DNA of 64,000 nucleotides, taken from the NCBI GenBank assembly GCA_965660675.1, contig CBFIAU010000001.1, positions 186,001 through 250,000 on the forward strand, given 5' to 3'. Positions within the stretch are counted from its first letter, which is position 1. Every line of letters starts with the position of its first letter. The notes beneath the pieces are model-generated. The model saw only the letters and a program-made list of their open reading frames with translations. It was not told where the DNA came from and ran no database searches. Made by a program: the position numbers and the translations under genes. Shown piece after piece: positions 15,989-23,674 of the stretch. The DNA comes from UBA12202 sp002691725. GTDB taxonomy: Bacteria > Pseudomonadota > Alphaproteobacteria > Puniceispirillales > UBA1172.

Positions 15989-16471
15989 ATGTATGCTGTG
16001 GTAAAAACAGGCGGTAAGCAATATAAAGTTGCCAAAGACGACAAGATCGTCGTTGATCGACTAGAGGCAGAGACTGGTGAAAATCTGGTTCTTGATCAGG
16101 TTCTGATGGTTGCTAATGGTGAACAGGTTGATGTTGGCTCGCCCATGGTCAAAGATGCGGTTGTTGGCGCAACTGTCCTGCGTCATACACGCGGCGACAA
16201 GATCATGGTGTTCCGCCGTAAGCGCCGGAAAAACTTTCGCCGGATCAGAGGTCATCGTCAAGATTTGACGCTTTTGCAAATCACTGATATTGCGCCTGAT
16301 GGCAAACTAAAAGTAGCCAAGCCAGCCGCCAAGAAAGCAGAAGCCAAGCCTGCACCTAAGAAAGCAGAAGCAACAGCGGCTAAAAAAGCGCCTGCTAAAA
16401 AGGCACCAGCCAAAACCACAGCAAAGAAAGCAACAACCAGCAAAGCTAAAGATGCAAAAGCTAAAGAGTAG
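15989..16471 (+). CDS. rplU: 50S ribosomal protein L21 with lysine/alanine-rich tail
   Basis: Component of the large ribosomal subunit that contacts 23S rRNA. The core MYAVVKTGGKQYKV through HRQDLTLLQI is standard L21 of about 105 residues. It is followed by a tail of some 50 residues made of KKAEAKPAP, KKAPAKKAPAK and similar blocks, strongly basic and likely disordered. The ATG at 15989 gives the usual MYAV start; an ATG two codons earlier (15983) is possible, but its spacing from the only purine-rich stretch (about 15977) is too short. rpmA follows after 22 bp in the same operon. Confidence 0.95.
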   Translation: MYAVVKTGGKQYKVAKDDKIVVDRLEAETGENLVLDQVLMVANGEQVDVGSPMVKDAVVGATVLRHTRGDKIMVFRRKRRKNFRRIRGHRQDLTLLQITDIAPDGKLKVAKPAAKKAEAKPAPKKAEATAAKKAPAKKAPAKTTAKKATTSKAKDAKAKE

Positions 16472-16493
16472 CGATTAGAGAAGGAATAATACG

Positions 16494-16763
16494 ATGGCAC
16501 ATAAAAAAGCAGGTGGTAGTTCCCGTAATGGACGCGATTCCGCCGGTCGTCGCCTGGGCGTTAAGAAATTTGGTGGTGAAGTCGTCATCCCCGGCAACAT
16601 TATCGTTCGTCAGCGTGGAACAAAGTTCCATCCCGGCAACAATGTTGGTATCGGCAAGGACCACACCCTATTTGCATTGACCGATGGCAAAGTGGCATTC
16701 ACTCGCAAAGCCGGCGGCAGAACATTTGCTAATGTTGTCCCGCATGCTGAGGCTGCTGAGTAA
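16494..16763 (+). CDS. rpmA: 50S ribosomal protein L27
   Basis: An 89-residue large-subunit protein whose N-terminal tail reaches the peptidyl transferase centre. It starts MAHKKAGGSSRNGRDSAGRR, the standard proteobacterial N-terminus without the cleaved Firmicutes extension. GAAGGAATA gives a ribosome site before ATG 16494. It is second in the rplU-rpmA unit and is followed by a probable terminator before obgE. Confidence 0.98.
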   Translation: MAHKKAGGSSRNGRDSAGRRLGVKKFGGEVVIPGNIIVRQRGTKFHPGNNVGIGKDHTLFALTDGKVAFTRKAGGRTFANVVPHAEAAE

Positions 16764-16792
16764 ACTCACTTCCCGGTCATCGTCACGAATTG

Positions 16793-16831
16793 CGGCGCAT
16801 CCTCAGATGATCGGGGGTGCGCTTTTCTTTT
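16793..16831 (+). terminator. Rho-independent terminator/attenuator between rpmA and obgE
   Basis: GCGCATCC (16795-16802) pairs with GGGTGCGC (16815-16822) with one G-U pair, and two more pairs can extend into the loop. TTTTCTTTT follows at once (16823-16831). It lies only about 10 bp before the obgE ATG, so it may lower readthrough of the abundant ribosomal-protein transcript into obgE. Confidence 0.6.
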
Positions 16832-16840
16832 GAGAGCAAT

Positions 16841-17878
16841 ATGAAATTTCTTGATCAGGCTAAAATCTTTATTCAAAGCGGCAATGGCGGCCCTGGGTCT
16901 GTCAGTTTCCGCCGCGAAGCGCATGTGCCGCGCGGCGGGCCTGATGGTGGTGATGGCGGCCGTGGCGGTAGCGTAGTTGCCGAATGTGTCGATGGCTTGA
17001 ACACACTGATTGACTATCGCTATCAACAGCATTTTAAGGCGCAATCGGGGCGTCCCGGGGCTGGCCGCAATAAAAACGGTCCTGGCGGTGAAGATATTAC
17101 GCTCAAATTACCTGTCGGCACCCAAATCCTTAATGAAGATAGTGATATGGTGATTGCCGATTTAACCAAAGTCGGCCAGCAAATAATGCTGGCAAGAGGC
17201 GGCGATGGAGGACGCGGAAACGCATCCTTTAAGTCATCTGTCAATCAAGCCCCACGGCGCCATGAAACGGGTTTTCCGGGGCAGGAAATGTGGGTCTGGC
17301 TTCGCTTAAAGCTAATCGCTGATGCGGGTTTGCTTGGCATGCCTAATGCTGGTAAATCAACTTTTTTATCTGCTGTTTCATCGGCAAAACCGAAAATCGC
17401 TGATTATCCTTTCACTACATTGCATCCGGGGTTAGGGGTTGTGCGCAATGATCAGCGTGAGTTTGTTCTGGCCGATATTCCGGGATTGGTTGAGGGCGCC
17501 CATCAGGGCATTGGTCTTGGCCACCGTTTCCTTGGTCATGTGGAACGCTGCCGGGTCTTGCTGCATCTGGTTGATGCGACGGCTGAACAGCCTGTTGAGA
17601 ATTGGCGCATTATCCGCAATGAGCTGGCGGCATATGATGCAGGTCTGGCTGGCCGCAAAGAGATTACCGCAATATCCAAAGCTGATGCCTGTGAGACCAG
17701 CCGCTTGGCAGATATTAAGGCGGCACTTGAACATGCTGGCGCTGGCCATGTCGTCATGCTGTCATCGGTGACAGGGTCTGGCGTTAGTGATGTGTTGCGG
17801 TTATTGCAACTAGAAATTGATCAAGACCACGCCGCCGAAATTGCTGCTAATAGTGAGCCTGAGCCATGGCAACCCTGA
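16841..17878 (+). CDS. obgE: Obg family GTPase
   Basis: An essential 345-residue GTPase of large-subunit assembly and stress control. The glycine-rich Obg fold covers residues 1 to about 158 (GGPDGGDGGRGG near 32-43). The G domain follows, with G1 GMPNAGKST at 166-174 and G3 DIPG. The acidic C-terminal tail seen in some Obg proteins is very short here. The ATG at 16841 gives the classical MKFLDQAKIF start; a GTG 24 bp upstream falls inside the terminator and is rejected. The stop overlaps proB by 13 bp. Confidence 0.97.
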   Translation: MKFLDQAKIFIQSGNGGPGSVSFRREAHVPRGGPDGGDGGRGGSVVAECVDGLNTLIDYRYQQHFKAQSGRPGAGRNKNGPGGEDITLKLPVGTQILNEDSDMVIADLTKVGQQIMLARGGDGGRGNASFKSSVNQAPRRHETGFPGQEMWVWLRLKLIADAGLLGMPNAGKSTFLSAVSSAKPKIADYPFTTLHPGLGVVRNDQREFVLADIPGLVEGAHQGIGLGHRFLGHVERCRVLLHLVDATAEQPVENWRIIRNELAAYDAGLAGRKEITAISKADACETSRLADIKAALEHAGAGHVVMLSSVTGSGVSDVLRLLQLEIDQDHAAEIAANSEPEPWQP

Positions 17879-19002
17879 CCTATTTACCATCTGCACGGCG
17901 CATTGTTGTTAAGGTCGGGTCAGCATTACTTGTTGATGCGGATGGTTACCTGCGTGATCAATGGCTTGATGGTCTGGCACAAGACTTGGCTAAACTGAAA
18001 TCCCTTGGTTATGATATTGTTATCGTGTCGTCGGGGGCGATTGCGCTGGGTCGAGGCAGGATAGTTGATGCCAATGCACGGCTTAATCTTGCTGAAAAGC
18101 AGGCGGCGGCAGCCATCGGCCAGATCAGGCTCAATGCCGAATGGCAACAGGCCATGGCCAAGCATGACATCACGACAGCGCAAATCCTCTTATCCCCTGA
18201 TGACACAGAAACACGGCGCAAGCATCTCAATGCTCGGGCCACCCTGGTCACATTGCTTGAACATCAGATTATTCCCGTGGTCAATGAAAATGACACGGTC
18301 GCCACCGCTGAGATCCGTTATGGTGATAATGACCGTCTCGCCGCCAGAGTAGCCCAGATGATTAGCGCCGATGCGTTGATATTATTATCCGATGTTGACG
18401 GGCTCTATTCCGGCGACCCGAAGATTGATGAAGCCGCCAAGCATATCCCCGAGATTAAGCAAATCACGGCTGATATCATGGCCATGGCAGGGCCAGCACG
18501 CCATGCCTTTTCCAGTGGCGGCATGATCACCAAACTTGAGGCGGCGCGCATTGCGACAAGCGCAGGCTGCCATATGGCGATCTGTCATGGTGCCGCCATG
18601 CACCCTATTCAGCGGCTCTATGATGGTGGCTTGGCAACCTGGTTTCAGGCTAGTAGCCGCCCCCTCCAAGCCCGCAAAACATGGATTGATGGCGGCTTAA
18701 CACCGAAAGGCGTGATCATGGTGGATAGCGGTGCCAGCCAAGCCCTTGGCCGTGGCAAAAGCCTGCTTGCCGCCGGGATAACCACTGCCAAAGGCACATT
18801 TGATAAAGGTGATCTGGTCGCTATCACTGATCCCGCCAATGTCACTATTGCGCGTGGGCTGACCCGATATAGCGCCCATGATATCAACCTGATCAAAGGC
18901 CATAATAGCGGTGAAATTGAAACCATCTTAGGCTATCGTGATCATGATGAGGTTATCCATGCCGATGATCTGGTATTAGATGCAACCGCAAAAAAGACCT
19001 GA
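17866..19002 (+). CDS. proB: Glutamate 5-kinase
   Basis: First step of proline synthesis: ATP-dependent phosphorylation of glutamate. The 378-residue protein has the amino acid kinase domain (VVKVGSALLVD near the N-terminus, VSSGAIALGRG, the ENDTVAT substrate loop, and DVDGLYSGDP) and a C-terminal PUA domain from about residue 285. The start overlaps the obgE stop by 13 bp, giving translational coupling, and proA follows after 18 bp, so kinase and reductase are made together. Control is probably by proline feedback on the kinase domain, known for the family. Confidence 0.97.
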   Translation: MATLTYLPSARRIVVKVGSALLVDADGYLRDQWLDGLAQDLAKLKSLGYDIVIVSSGAIALGRGRIVDANARLNLAEKQAAAAIGQIRLNAEWQQAMAKHDITTAQILLSPDDTETRRKHLNARATLVTLLEHQIIPVVNENDTVATAEIRYGDNDRLAARVAQMISADALILLSDVDGLYSGDPKIDEAAKHIPEIKQITADIMAMAGPARHAFSSGGMITKLEAARIATSAGCHMAICHGAAMHPIQRLYDGGLATWFQASSRPLQARKTWIDGGLTPKGVIMVDSGASQALGRGKSLLAAGITTAKGTFDKGDLVAITDPANVTIARGLTRYSAHDINLIKGHNSGEIETILGYRDHDEVIHADDLVLDATAKKT

Positions 19003-19020
19003 AATAAGGACATAAGAACG

Positions 19021-20298
19021 ATGACAGAACATGACGCCAAAACTGATGCCAAAATCGCTATTGCGCGGCTTACTGATCACGCGCATCAGGCCAGACAGCA
19101 TATGTATCAAGCCACCATTGATCAGCGCAATTTAGCGCTATTATCGGCGGCGAAGTATATCGAAGCGCATATGGCTGAATTGCTGGCGGCAAATGCAAAA
19201 GACGTTGATAAAGCCAGAACAGCCGAGCTAACAGAGGCCTATATAGATCGGCTAACCCTGACCGAAGACCGTATTCAGGGCATGATCAATGCCTTGCGCG
19301 ACATAGCAGGGCTAAATGATCCGGTGGGGGTTGAACTGGCACGCTGGAGCCGGCCCAATGGACTGGATATCAGCCGTATCAGCACACCACTTGGGGTATT
19401 GGGCGTTATTTTCGAATCGCGCCCGAATGTTACTGTTGATGCCGCCGCACTGGCCATTAAATCGGCTAATTGCGTGATATTGCGAGGCGGCAGCAGCTCA
19501 ATTAACAGCGCCATTTTGCTTGGCGATATGATGCGCCATGGCTTGCGTGAGGCTGGTCTGCCCGAAGATGCTGTGCAGGTGATCAAGGATGTTGATCGGG
19601 CGTTGGTTGGCGCTATGCTGACAGCGCAAGGCGGCATAGATGTGATTGTGCCGCGCGGCGGCAGATCATTGGTTGAGCGTGTTCAGGCTGAGGCTAAAAT
19701 CCCTGTTTTTGCGCATCTGGAAGGGATTTGTCATATCTATGTTCATGCTGATGCTGATCCTGAATTAGCCAAATCTGTTGTGGTTAATGCCAAGATGCGG
19801 CGAACGGGGATTTGTGGCGCGGCAGAAACATTGCTGATTGATAACGCCGTCATTAACAGCATATGGCCAGATATTGCCGCCGCCTTGCGAGATGCCAGAT
19901 GCCAAATCCGCGGTGATGCGGCAACACGAGCCGTTTGTCCATGGATTGATGCCGCTACTGAGGATGATTTTGGGCATGAGTTTTTAGATGCGATCATTGC
20001 CGTTAAGGCGGTTGATCATGTCGATGATGCGATTGCCCATATCCGCCAGCATGGCAGTGATCATACCGAAGCTATTCTCACTGCTGATGCGGATATTGCT
20101 GAATATTTTGTAAGCCAGATTGACTCGTCCATTGTCATGATTAACGCCTCCACGCAATTTGCAGATGGTGGTGAGTTCGGGATGGGGGCTGAGCTAGGCA
20201 TAGCCACAGGCCGTATTCACGCGCGCGGACCTGTTAGCATAGAACAGCTGACCTGCTTCAAATATATTGTCAGAGGCAATGGACAAACGCGAGCATAA
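19021..20298 (+). CDS. proA: Gamma-glutamyl phosphate reductase
   Basis: Second step of proline synthesis: NADPH reduction of glutamyl-5-phosphate to the semialdehyde. A 425-residue aldehyde dehydrogenase-fold enzyme. The catalytic cysteine is Cys265 in RRTGICGAAE. GVIFESRPNVTVDAA and ILRGGSSSINS form the nucleotide and substrate region, and EFGMGAELGIATGRIHARGP is the conserved C-terminal block, quoted in part. It follows proB directly. The stop codon region (GAGCATAAGCAA) is partly duplicated just downstream at the nadD start. Confidence 0.98.
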   Translation: MTEHDAKTDAKIAIARLTDHAHQARQHMYQATIDQRNLALLSAAKYIEAHMAELLAANAKDVDKARTAELTEAYIDRLTLTEDRIQGMINALRDIAGLNDPVGVELARWSRPNGLDISRISTPLGVLGVIFESRPNVTVDAAALAIKSANCVILRGGSSSINSAILLGDMMRHGLREAGLPEDAVQVIKDVDRALVGAMLTAQGGIDVIVPRGGRSLVERVQAEAKIPVFAHLEGICHIYVHADADPELAKSVVVNAKMRRTGICGAAETLLIDNAVINSIWPDIAAALRDARCQIRGDAATRAVCPWIDAATEDDFGHEFLDAIIAVKAVDHVDDAIAHIRQHGSDHTEAILTADADIAEYFVSQIDSSIVMINASTQFADGGEFGMGAELGIATGRIHARGPVSIEQLTCFKYIVRGNGQTRA

Positions 20299-20320
20299 GC
20301 AAGAGCATGAGCATCAGCAA
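20291..20320 (+). repeat. Duplicated proA end / nadD start
   Basis: GAGCATAAGCAA (20291-20302) carries the last proA codons and stop. A near copy, GAGCATCAGCAA (20309-20320), lies 18 bp on. The nadD ATG at 20307 falls in the duplicated stretch, so the duplication spans a gene boundary. Confidence 0.75.
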
Positions 20321-20960
20321 GACCACAACCATGCAGACGCGGTATACGCTATTGGCGCAATTACGCAGCAGACGGCATGGCCATATTGGTCTCTTGGGGG
20401 GGTCGTTTAATCCTGCCCATCATGGCCACGCCCATATTGCTGATATCGCGATGGCGCATATGAAACTGGATCAAATTATCTGGCTGGTCAGCCCGCAAAA
20501 CCCGCTTAAATCATCTGATGGCATGGCGCCATTTGCAACCCGCTTAGCGAGCGCGCAAGCCATGGCCAGGCAATGCCGCCACCCGGCGCAGATGCATGTC
20601 AGTGCGTTTGAGCAAGTGGCTGATTTGCGTTTCACCGCCGATACCGTTCGTTTTCTGGCCACAACATGCCCTCATATCACCTTCTATTGGCTAATGGGTG
20701 CTGATAATCTGGCGCAGTTTCATAAATGGTATAGACCGCAGCAGATTCTCCATCATGCGCGTCCTGTTGTGATCAATCGGCCAGGCTATCAGGCGGCGGC
20801 ATTGGCAAGCCCTATCGCCCAGCGAATGACAAGGCTACCCGCACGGCGATTAAGACATAAACACCAGCCAGCGAGACGCCAAAGCCGGCCATATTGGAGC
20901 TTTATTCAAGCTCAGCTAATCGCACTTTCAGCGACTGAAATTAGAACATCAGTTCATTAA
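20307..20960 (+). CDS. nadD: Nicotinate-nucleotide adenylyltransferase
   Basis: Transfers AMP to nicotinate mononucleotide in NAD synthesis. A 217-residue nucleotidyltransferase with the signature GLLGGSFNPAHHGH at 28-41, WLVSPQNPLK, and the family motif around FYWLMGADNLAQFHKW. The C-terminus is rich in arginine and histidine (RRLRHKHQPARRQSR) and lacks the usual ISST(K/R)IR form; it ends SATEIRTSVH, which is the degenerate equivalent. The start overlaps a small duplication at the proA end. It lies in the conserved proA-nadD-rsfS order. Confidence 0.93.
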   Translation: MSISKTTTMQTRYTLLAQLRSRRHGHIGLLGGSFNPAHHGHAHIADIAMAHMKLDQIIWLVSPQNPLKSSDGMAPFATRLASAQAMARQCRHPAQMHVSAFEQVADLRFTADTVRFLATTCPHITFYWLMGADNLAQFHKWYRPQQILHHARPVVINRPGYQAAALASPIAQRMTRLPARRLRHKHQPARRQSRPYWSFIQAQLIALSATEIRTSVH

Positions 20961-21069
20961 GATGAAACATATTGTGATTATCTTTTTCAATAAATATTGG
21001 CAATTCATCATATCTGTCTTATCTTAGTTTTAAGACATGACGGATTTGTTAAATATGAAGGAGTAGCCC

Positions 21070-21462
21070 ATTTCCGATCATCACATACCAGACAGTGATC
21101 ATCTGCTTCAGATGATATTGTCTTCATTAGACGCTGATAAAGCGATTGATCTTCTTTCTATCCCACTTGCAGGTAAATCCTCAATTGCAGATTATATGGT
21201 CATTGCCTCGGGTACGTCCTCACGGCAGTTAATGGCTATGGCTGACCATCTGGGGAAAACCTTGAAAGCAAGCGGTATCAAAAGCGGCGGCACCGAAGGG
21301 GCTCAGCAAGGCGACTGGATACTCATTGATGCTGGCGATGTCATTGTCCATTTGTTCCGGCCTGAAGTCAGGGATTTCTATCAGTTGGAAAAAATGTGGC
21401 TCGACCCTAATCCTGGTCATTCTGCTGCTGATAATAAAACCAGCCAAACGGCTAGCATTTAA
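21070..21462 (+). CDS. rsfS: Ribosomal silencing factor RsfS, probable ATT start
   Basis: Binds L14 and blocks subunit joining in poor growth conditions. The core GKSSIADYMVIASGTSSRQ and GDVIVHLFRPEVRDFYQLEKMW are unmistakable. The only ATG in frame near the start (21112) has no ribosome site and would cut into the first helix. Upstream, AAGGAG (21058-21063) stands 6 nt before an in-frame ATT at 21070, just after an in-frame stop at 21064. Starting there gives 130 residues and the full helix HLLQMILSSLDADKA. No ATG, GTG or TTG lies between. ATT is rare but known for infC and pcnB. The gene is certain; the start is a proposal. Confidence 0.9.
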   Translation: MSDHHIPDSDHLLQMILSSLDADKAIDLLSIPLAGKSSIADYMVIASGTSSRQLMAMADHLGKTLKASGIKSGGTEGAQQGDWILIDAGDVIVHLFRPEVRDFYQLEKMWLDPNPGHSAADNKTSQTASI

Positions 21463-21491
21463 TGTACCAGCATATTGGCGCAGGATAGATG

Positions 21492-21947
21492 ATGCGACTA
21501 AGTATCGCCGCTATTGGCAGAGCCGGACAATCCCCTGAACATGCCTTGGTTGAGCGGTATTTCAGCCGTCTGCCTTATCAAGGCACGATGATCGAACGTG
21601 AAGCCTCGAAACAATCGGGCATAGCTGGCAAGCGTGATGAGGGCAAACGGCTTTTATCGGCATTACCTGATGGCTGCAAATTGATTGTGTTGGATGAAAA
21701 CGGCACCAATTTAAGCTCCGTGAAATGGGCAGATCAGATTTCTAACTGGCGCGATTCTGGCAGCAGAGATGCTGTATTTGCGATTGGCGGTGCTGATGGC
21801 CATAGCGATGAAGTGCTGGCTGCTGCTGATAAAACATTTGCCTTTGGCGCGCAGACATGGCCACATATGCTGGTCAGAGCGATGTTGGCAGAACAGCTTT
21901 ATCGGGCGGAAATGATACTAGCACGCCACCCCTATCATCATGCCTAA
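21492..21947 (+). CDS. rlmH: 23S rRNA pseudouridine-1915 N3-methyltransferase
   Basis: A SPOUT-class methyltransferase that modifies the 70S ribosome at helix 69. It has 151 residues with the knot motifs VLDENGTNLSS, FAIGGADGHSDEV and the C-terminal WPHMLVRAMLAEQLYRA followed by HPYHHA. Two adjacent ATGs exist (21489, 21492). The second has the better distance (6 nt) from AGGA and gives the family start MRLSIAAIG. It follows rsfS by 29 bp, as in most Alphaproteobacteria. Confidence 0.96.
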   Translation: MRLSIAAIGRAGQSPEHALVERYFSRLPYQGTMIEREASKQSGIAGKRDEGKRLLSALPDGCKLIVLDENGTNLSSVKWADQISNWRDSGSRDAVFAIGGADGHSDEVLAAADKTFAFGAQTWPHMLVRAMLAEQLYRAEMILARHPYHHA

Positions 21948-22044
21948 TGGCCAAAGATAGGCCAACCCGTAAACCCCAACCCCTAAACAGGTCACGCCAG
22001 CGCACTGGCTTTGCAAATTAACCCTGATTGGCGTATAAAACAGC

Positions 22045-23595
22045 ATGACGTCTTCAGCATCTGCATCATCATCAAAACGCCCCGTTGTGCTGGCCATCAT
22101 GGATGGTCTCGGCCATCGTGAGGATAGCCATTGCAATGCTGTCAAACTGGCGGCGACACCTGTTCTTGATCGTCTTGATCAGACCGTGCCGAAAGCGTTT
22201 CTGGAGGCATCGGAAGCGGCGGTTGGATTACCAGCAGGACAAGTTGGCAATTCAGAGGTTGGTCATATGACCATCGGCGCCGGCAGAATTTTGAAGCAAG
22301 ATTTGGTACGAATACATGAGGCAATAGCAAAAGACAGCTTCAAAACCAGCCCAATTCTTGATCAGATGGCGGCAACATGTCATAGCAATTCATCTGCTGT
22401 TCATATTCTCGGCATGGCGTCAGAAGGCGGTGTCCACAGCCATTCAGACCATATCCTTGCCCTCACCCAAGCCATGCGCGACCGCAATATTGCTGTCTGG
22501 CTGCATCTCTTTACTGATGGCAGAGATACCGTGCCAGGTGGCGCCGCCGCCCATTTTCAGCAGTTTCTCAATCAATGCCCGGAGGGCGCCAGAATAGCCA
22601 CAGTAACAGGTCGATATTATACCATGGATAGAGATCACCGGTGGCAGCGGACTAGCCTTGCCGTCGATGCGATTGCCTATGCGAAAGCCGATTATCATCA
22701 CGGCGATGCGCTAGCGGCTATCACGGCAGGCTATGAACGGGGCGAGAGTGATGAGTTTTTTCTGCCTTCAGTGATTGGCAACTATCAAGGCATTGGCCAT
22801 GGTGACGGGATTATTATGGCGAATTTCCGGGCTGATCGGGTGCGCCAATTGCTGAACGGCTTGCTATTCAGTGATACCCCTGTCAGGGCGCCATTGCCGG
22901 AAGGAACCATCAGCACTAGCGTTGCCATGTCTTCCTATTCGGAACAGCTAGATGCCGTTTGTGATATTTTATTTCCGCCCCACCCCCTTACCCAGACGCT
23001 TGGTGATGTTGTAGCGGCAGCAGGATTACGCCAGTTAAGGCTTGCTGAAACTGAAAAATACCCGCATGTGACGTTCTTTTTGAACGGCGGTGATGAAACC
23101 CCACATGACGGCGAGGATAGATGCCTTATCCCCTCACCGCAAGTCGCCACCTATGATTTGCAACCTGAAATGAGCGCTGATCAGGTGCTATCGGCTCTCC
23201 TTGATGCTATCAATTCAGCTAGCCATGACCTGATCATTGTCAATTTTGCTAATCCCGATATGGTTGGTCACACAGGCGATTTGAACGCTGCGATAAAGGC
23301 GGTTGAGACGGTTGATCAGGCGCTAGATGCTGTTATTTCAGCATTACAGGCTTGTGGCGGCGTCATGCTATTGACGGCTGACCATGGCAATTGTGAGCAG
23401 ATGTGGGATGAAGACAGTGACGGCCCGCACACCGCGCATACAACTAATCTGGTTCCTGTCTATTGGATTAATGCCCCTGATAATGGGGGCTTGCGCGATG
23501 GTGGATTGAGCGATTTAGCACCATCATTACTTGAATTATTAGGAATACCAATCCCCAAAGAAATGACAGGGAAATCTTTATTTGAACCTAATTAA
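22045..23595 (+). CDS. gpmI: 2,3-bisphosphoglycerate-independent phosphoglycerate mutase
   Basis: Interconverts 3- and 2-phosphoglycerate with two manganese ions. A 516-residue alkaline-phosphatase-fold enzyme. Asp20 in LAIMDG, the phosphoryl-accepting Ser70 in GQVGNSEVGHMTIGAG, HIFTDG-like LHLFTDGRDT, the FRADRVRQL arginine segment, and the metal-binding NFANPDMVGHTG and TADHGNCEQM blocks are all present. It has its own stop followed 35 bp later by a strong hairpin and T-run. Many relatives carry an envC-like peptidase gene next; here ctpA follows directly. Confidence 0.97.
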   Translation: MTSSASASSSKRPVVLAIMDGLGHREDSHCNAVKLAATPVLDRLDQTVPKAFLEASEAAVGLPAGQVGNSEVGHMTIGAGRILKQDLVRIHEAIAKDSFKTSPILDQMAATCHSNSSAVHILGMASEGGVHSHSDHILALTQAMRDRNIAVWLHLFTDGRDTVPGGAAAHFQQFLNQCPEGARIATVTGRYYTMDRDHRWQRTSLAVDAIAYAKADYHHGDALAAITAGYERGESDEFFLPSVIGNYQGIGHGDGIIMANFRADRVRQLLNGLLFSDTPVRAPLPEGTISTSVAMSSYSEQLDAVCDILFPPHPLTQTLGDVVAAAGLRQLRLAETEKYPHVTFFLNGGDETPHDGEDRCLIPSPQVATYDLQPEMSADQVLSALLDAINSASHDLIIVNFANPDMVGHTGDLNAAIKAVETVDQALDAVISALQACGGVMLLTADHGNCEQMWDEDSDGPHTAHTTNLVPVYWINAPDNGGLRDGGLSDLAPSLLELLGIPIPKEMTGKSLFEPN

Positions 23596-23629
23596 TATTT
23601 TCCTGTCTTGATCTTGCCATCTTATAGGG

Positions 23630-23655
23630 GCAACATGTAATTGTTGTTTTTTTTT
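23630..23655 (+). terminator. Rho-independent terminator after gpmI
   Basis: CAACA (23631-23635) pairs with TGTTG (23642-23646) over a 6-nt loop, followed by nine T residues (23647-23655). The stem is short, but the T-run is the longest in the window. It ends 19 bp before ctpA. Confidence 0.6.
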
Positions 23656-23674
23656 ATAGTCTGGACGTAATCAT

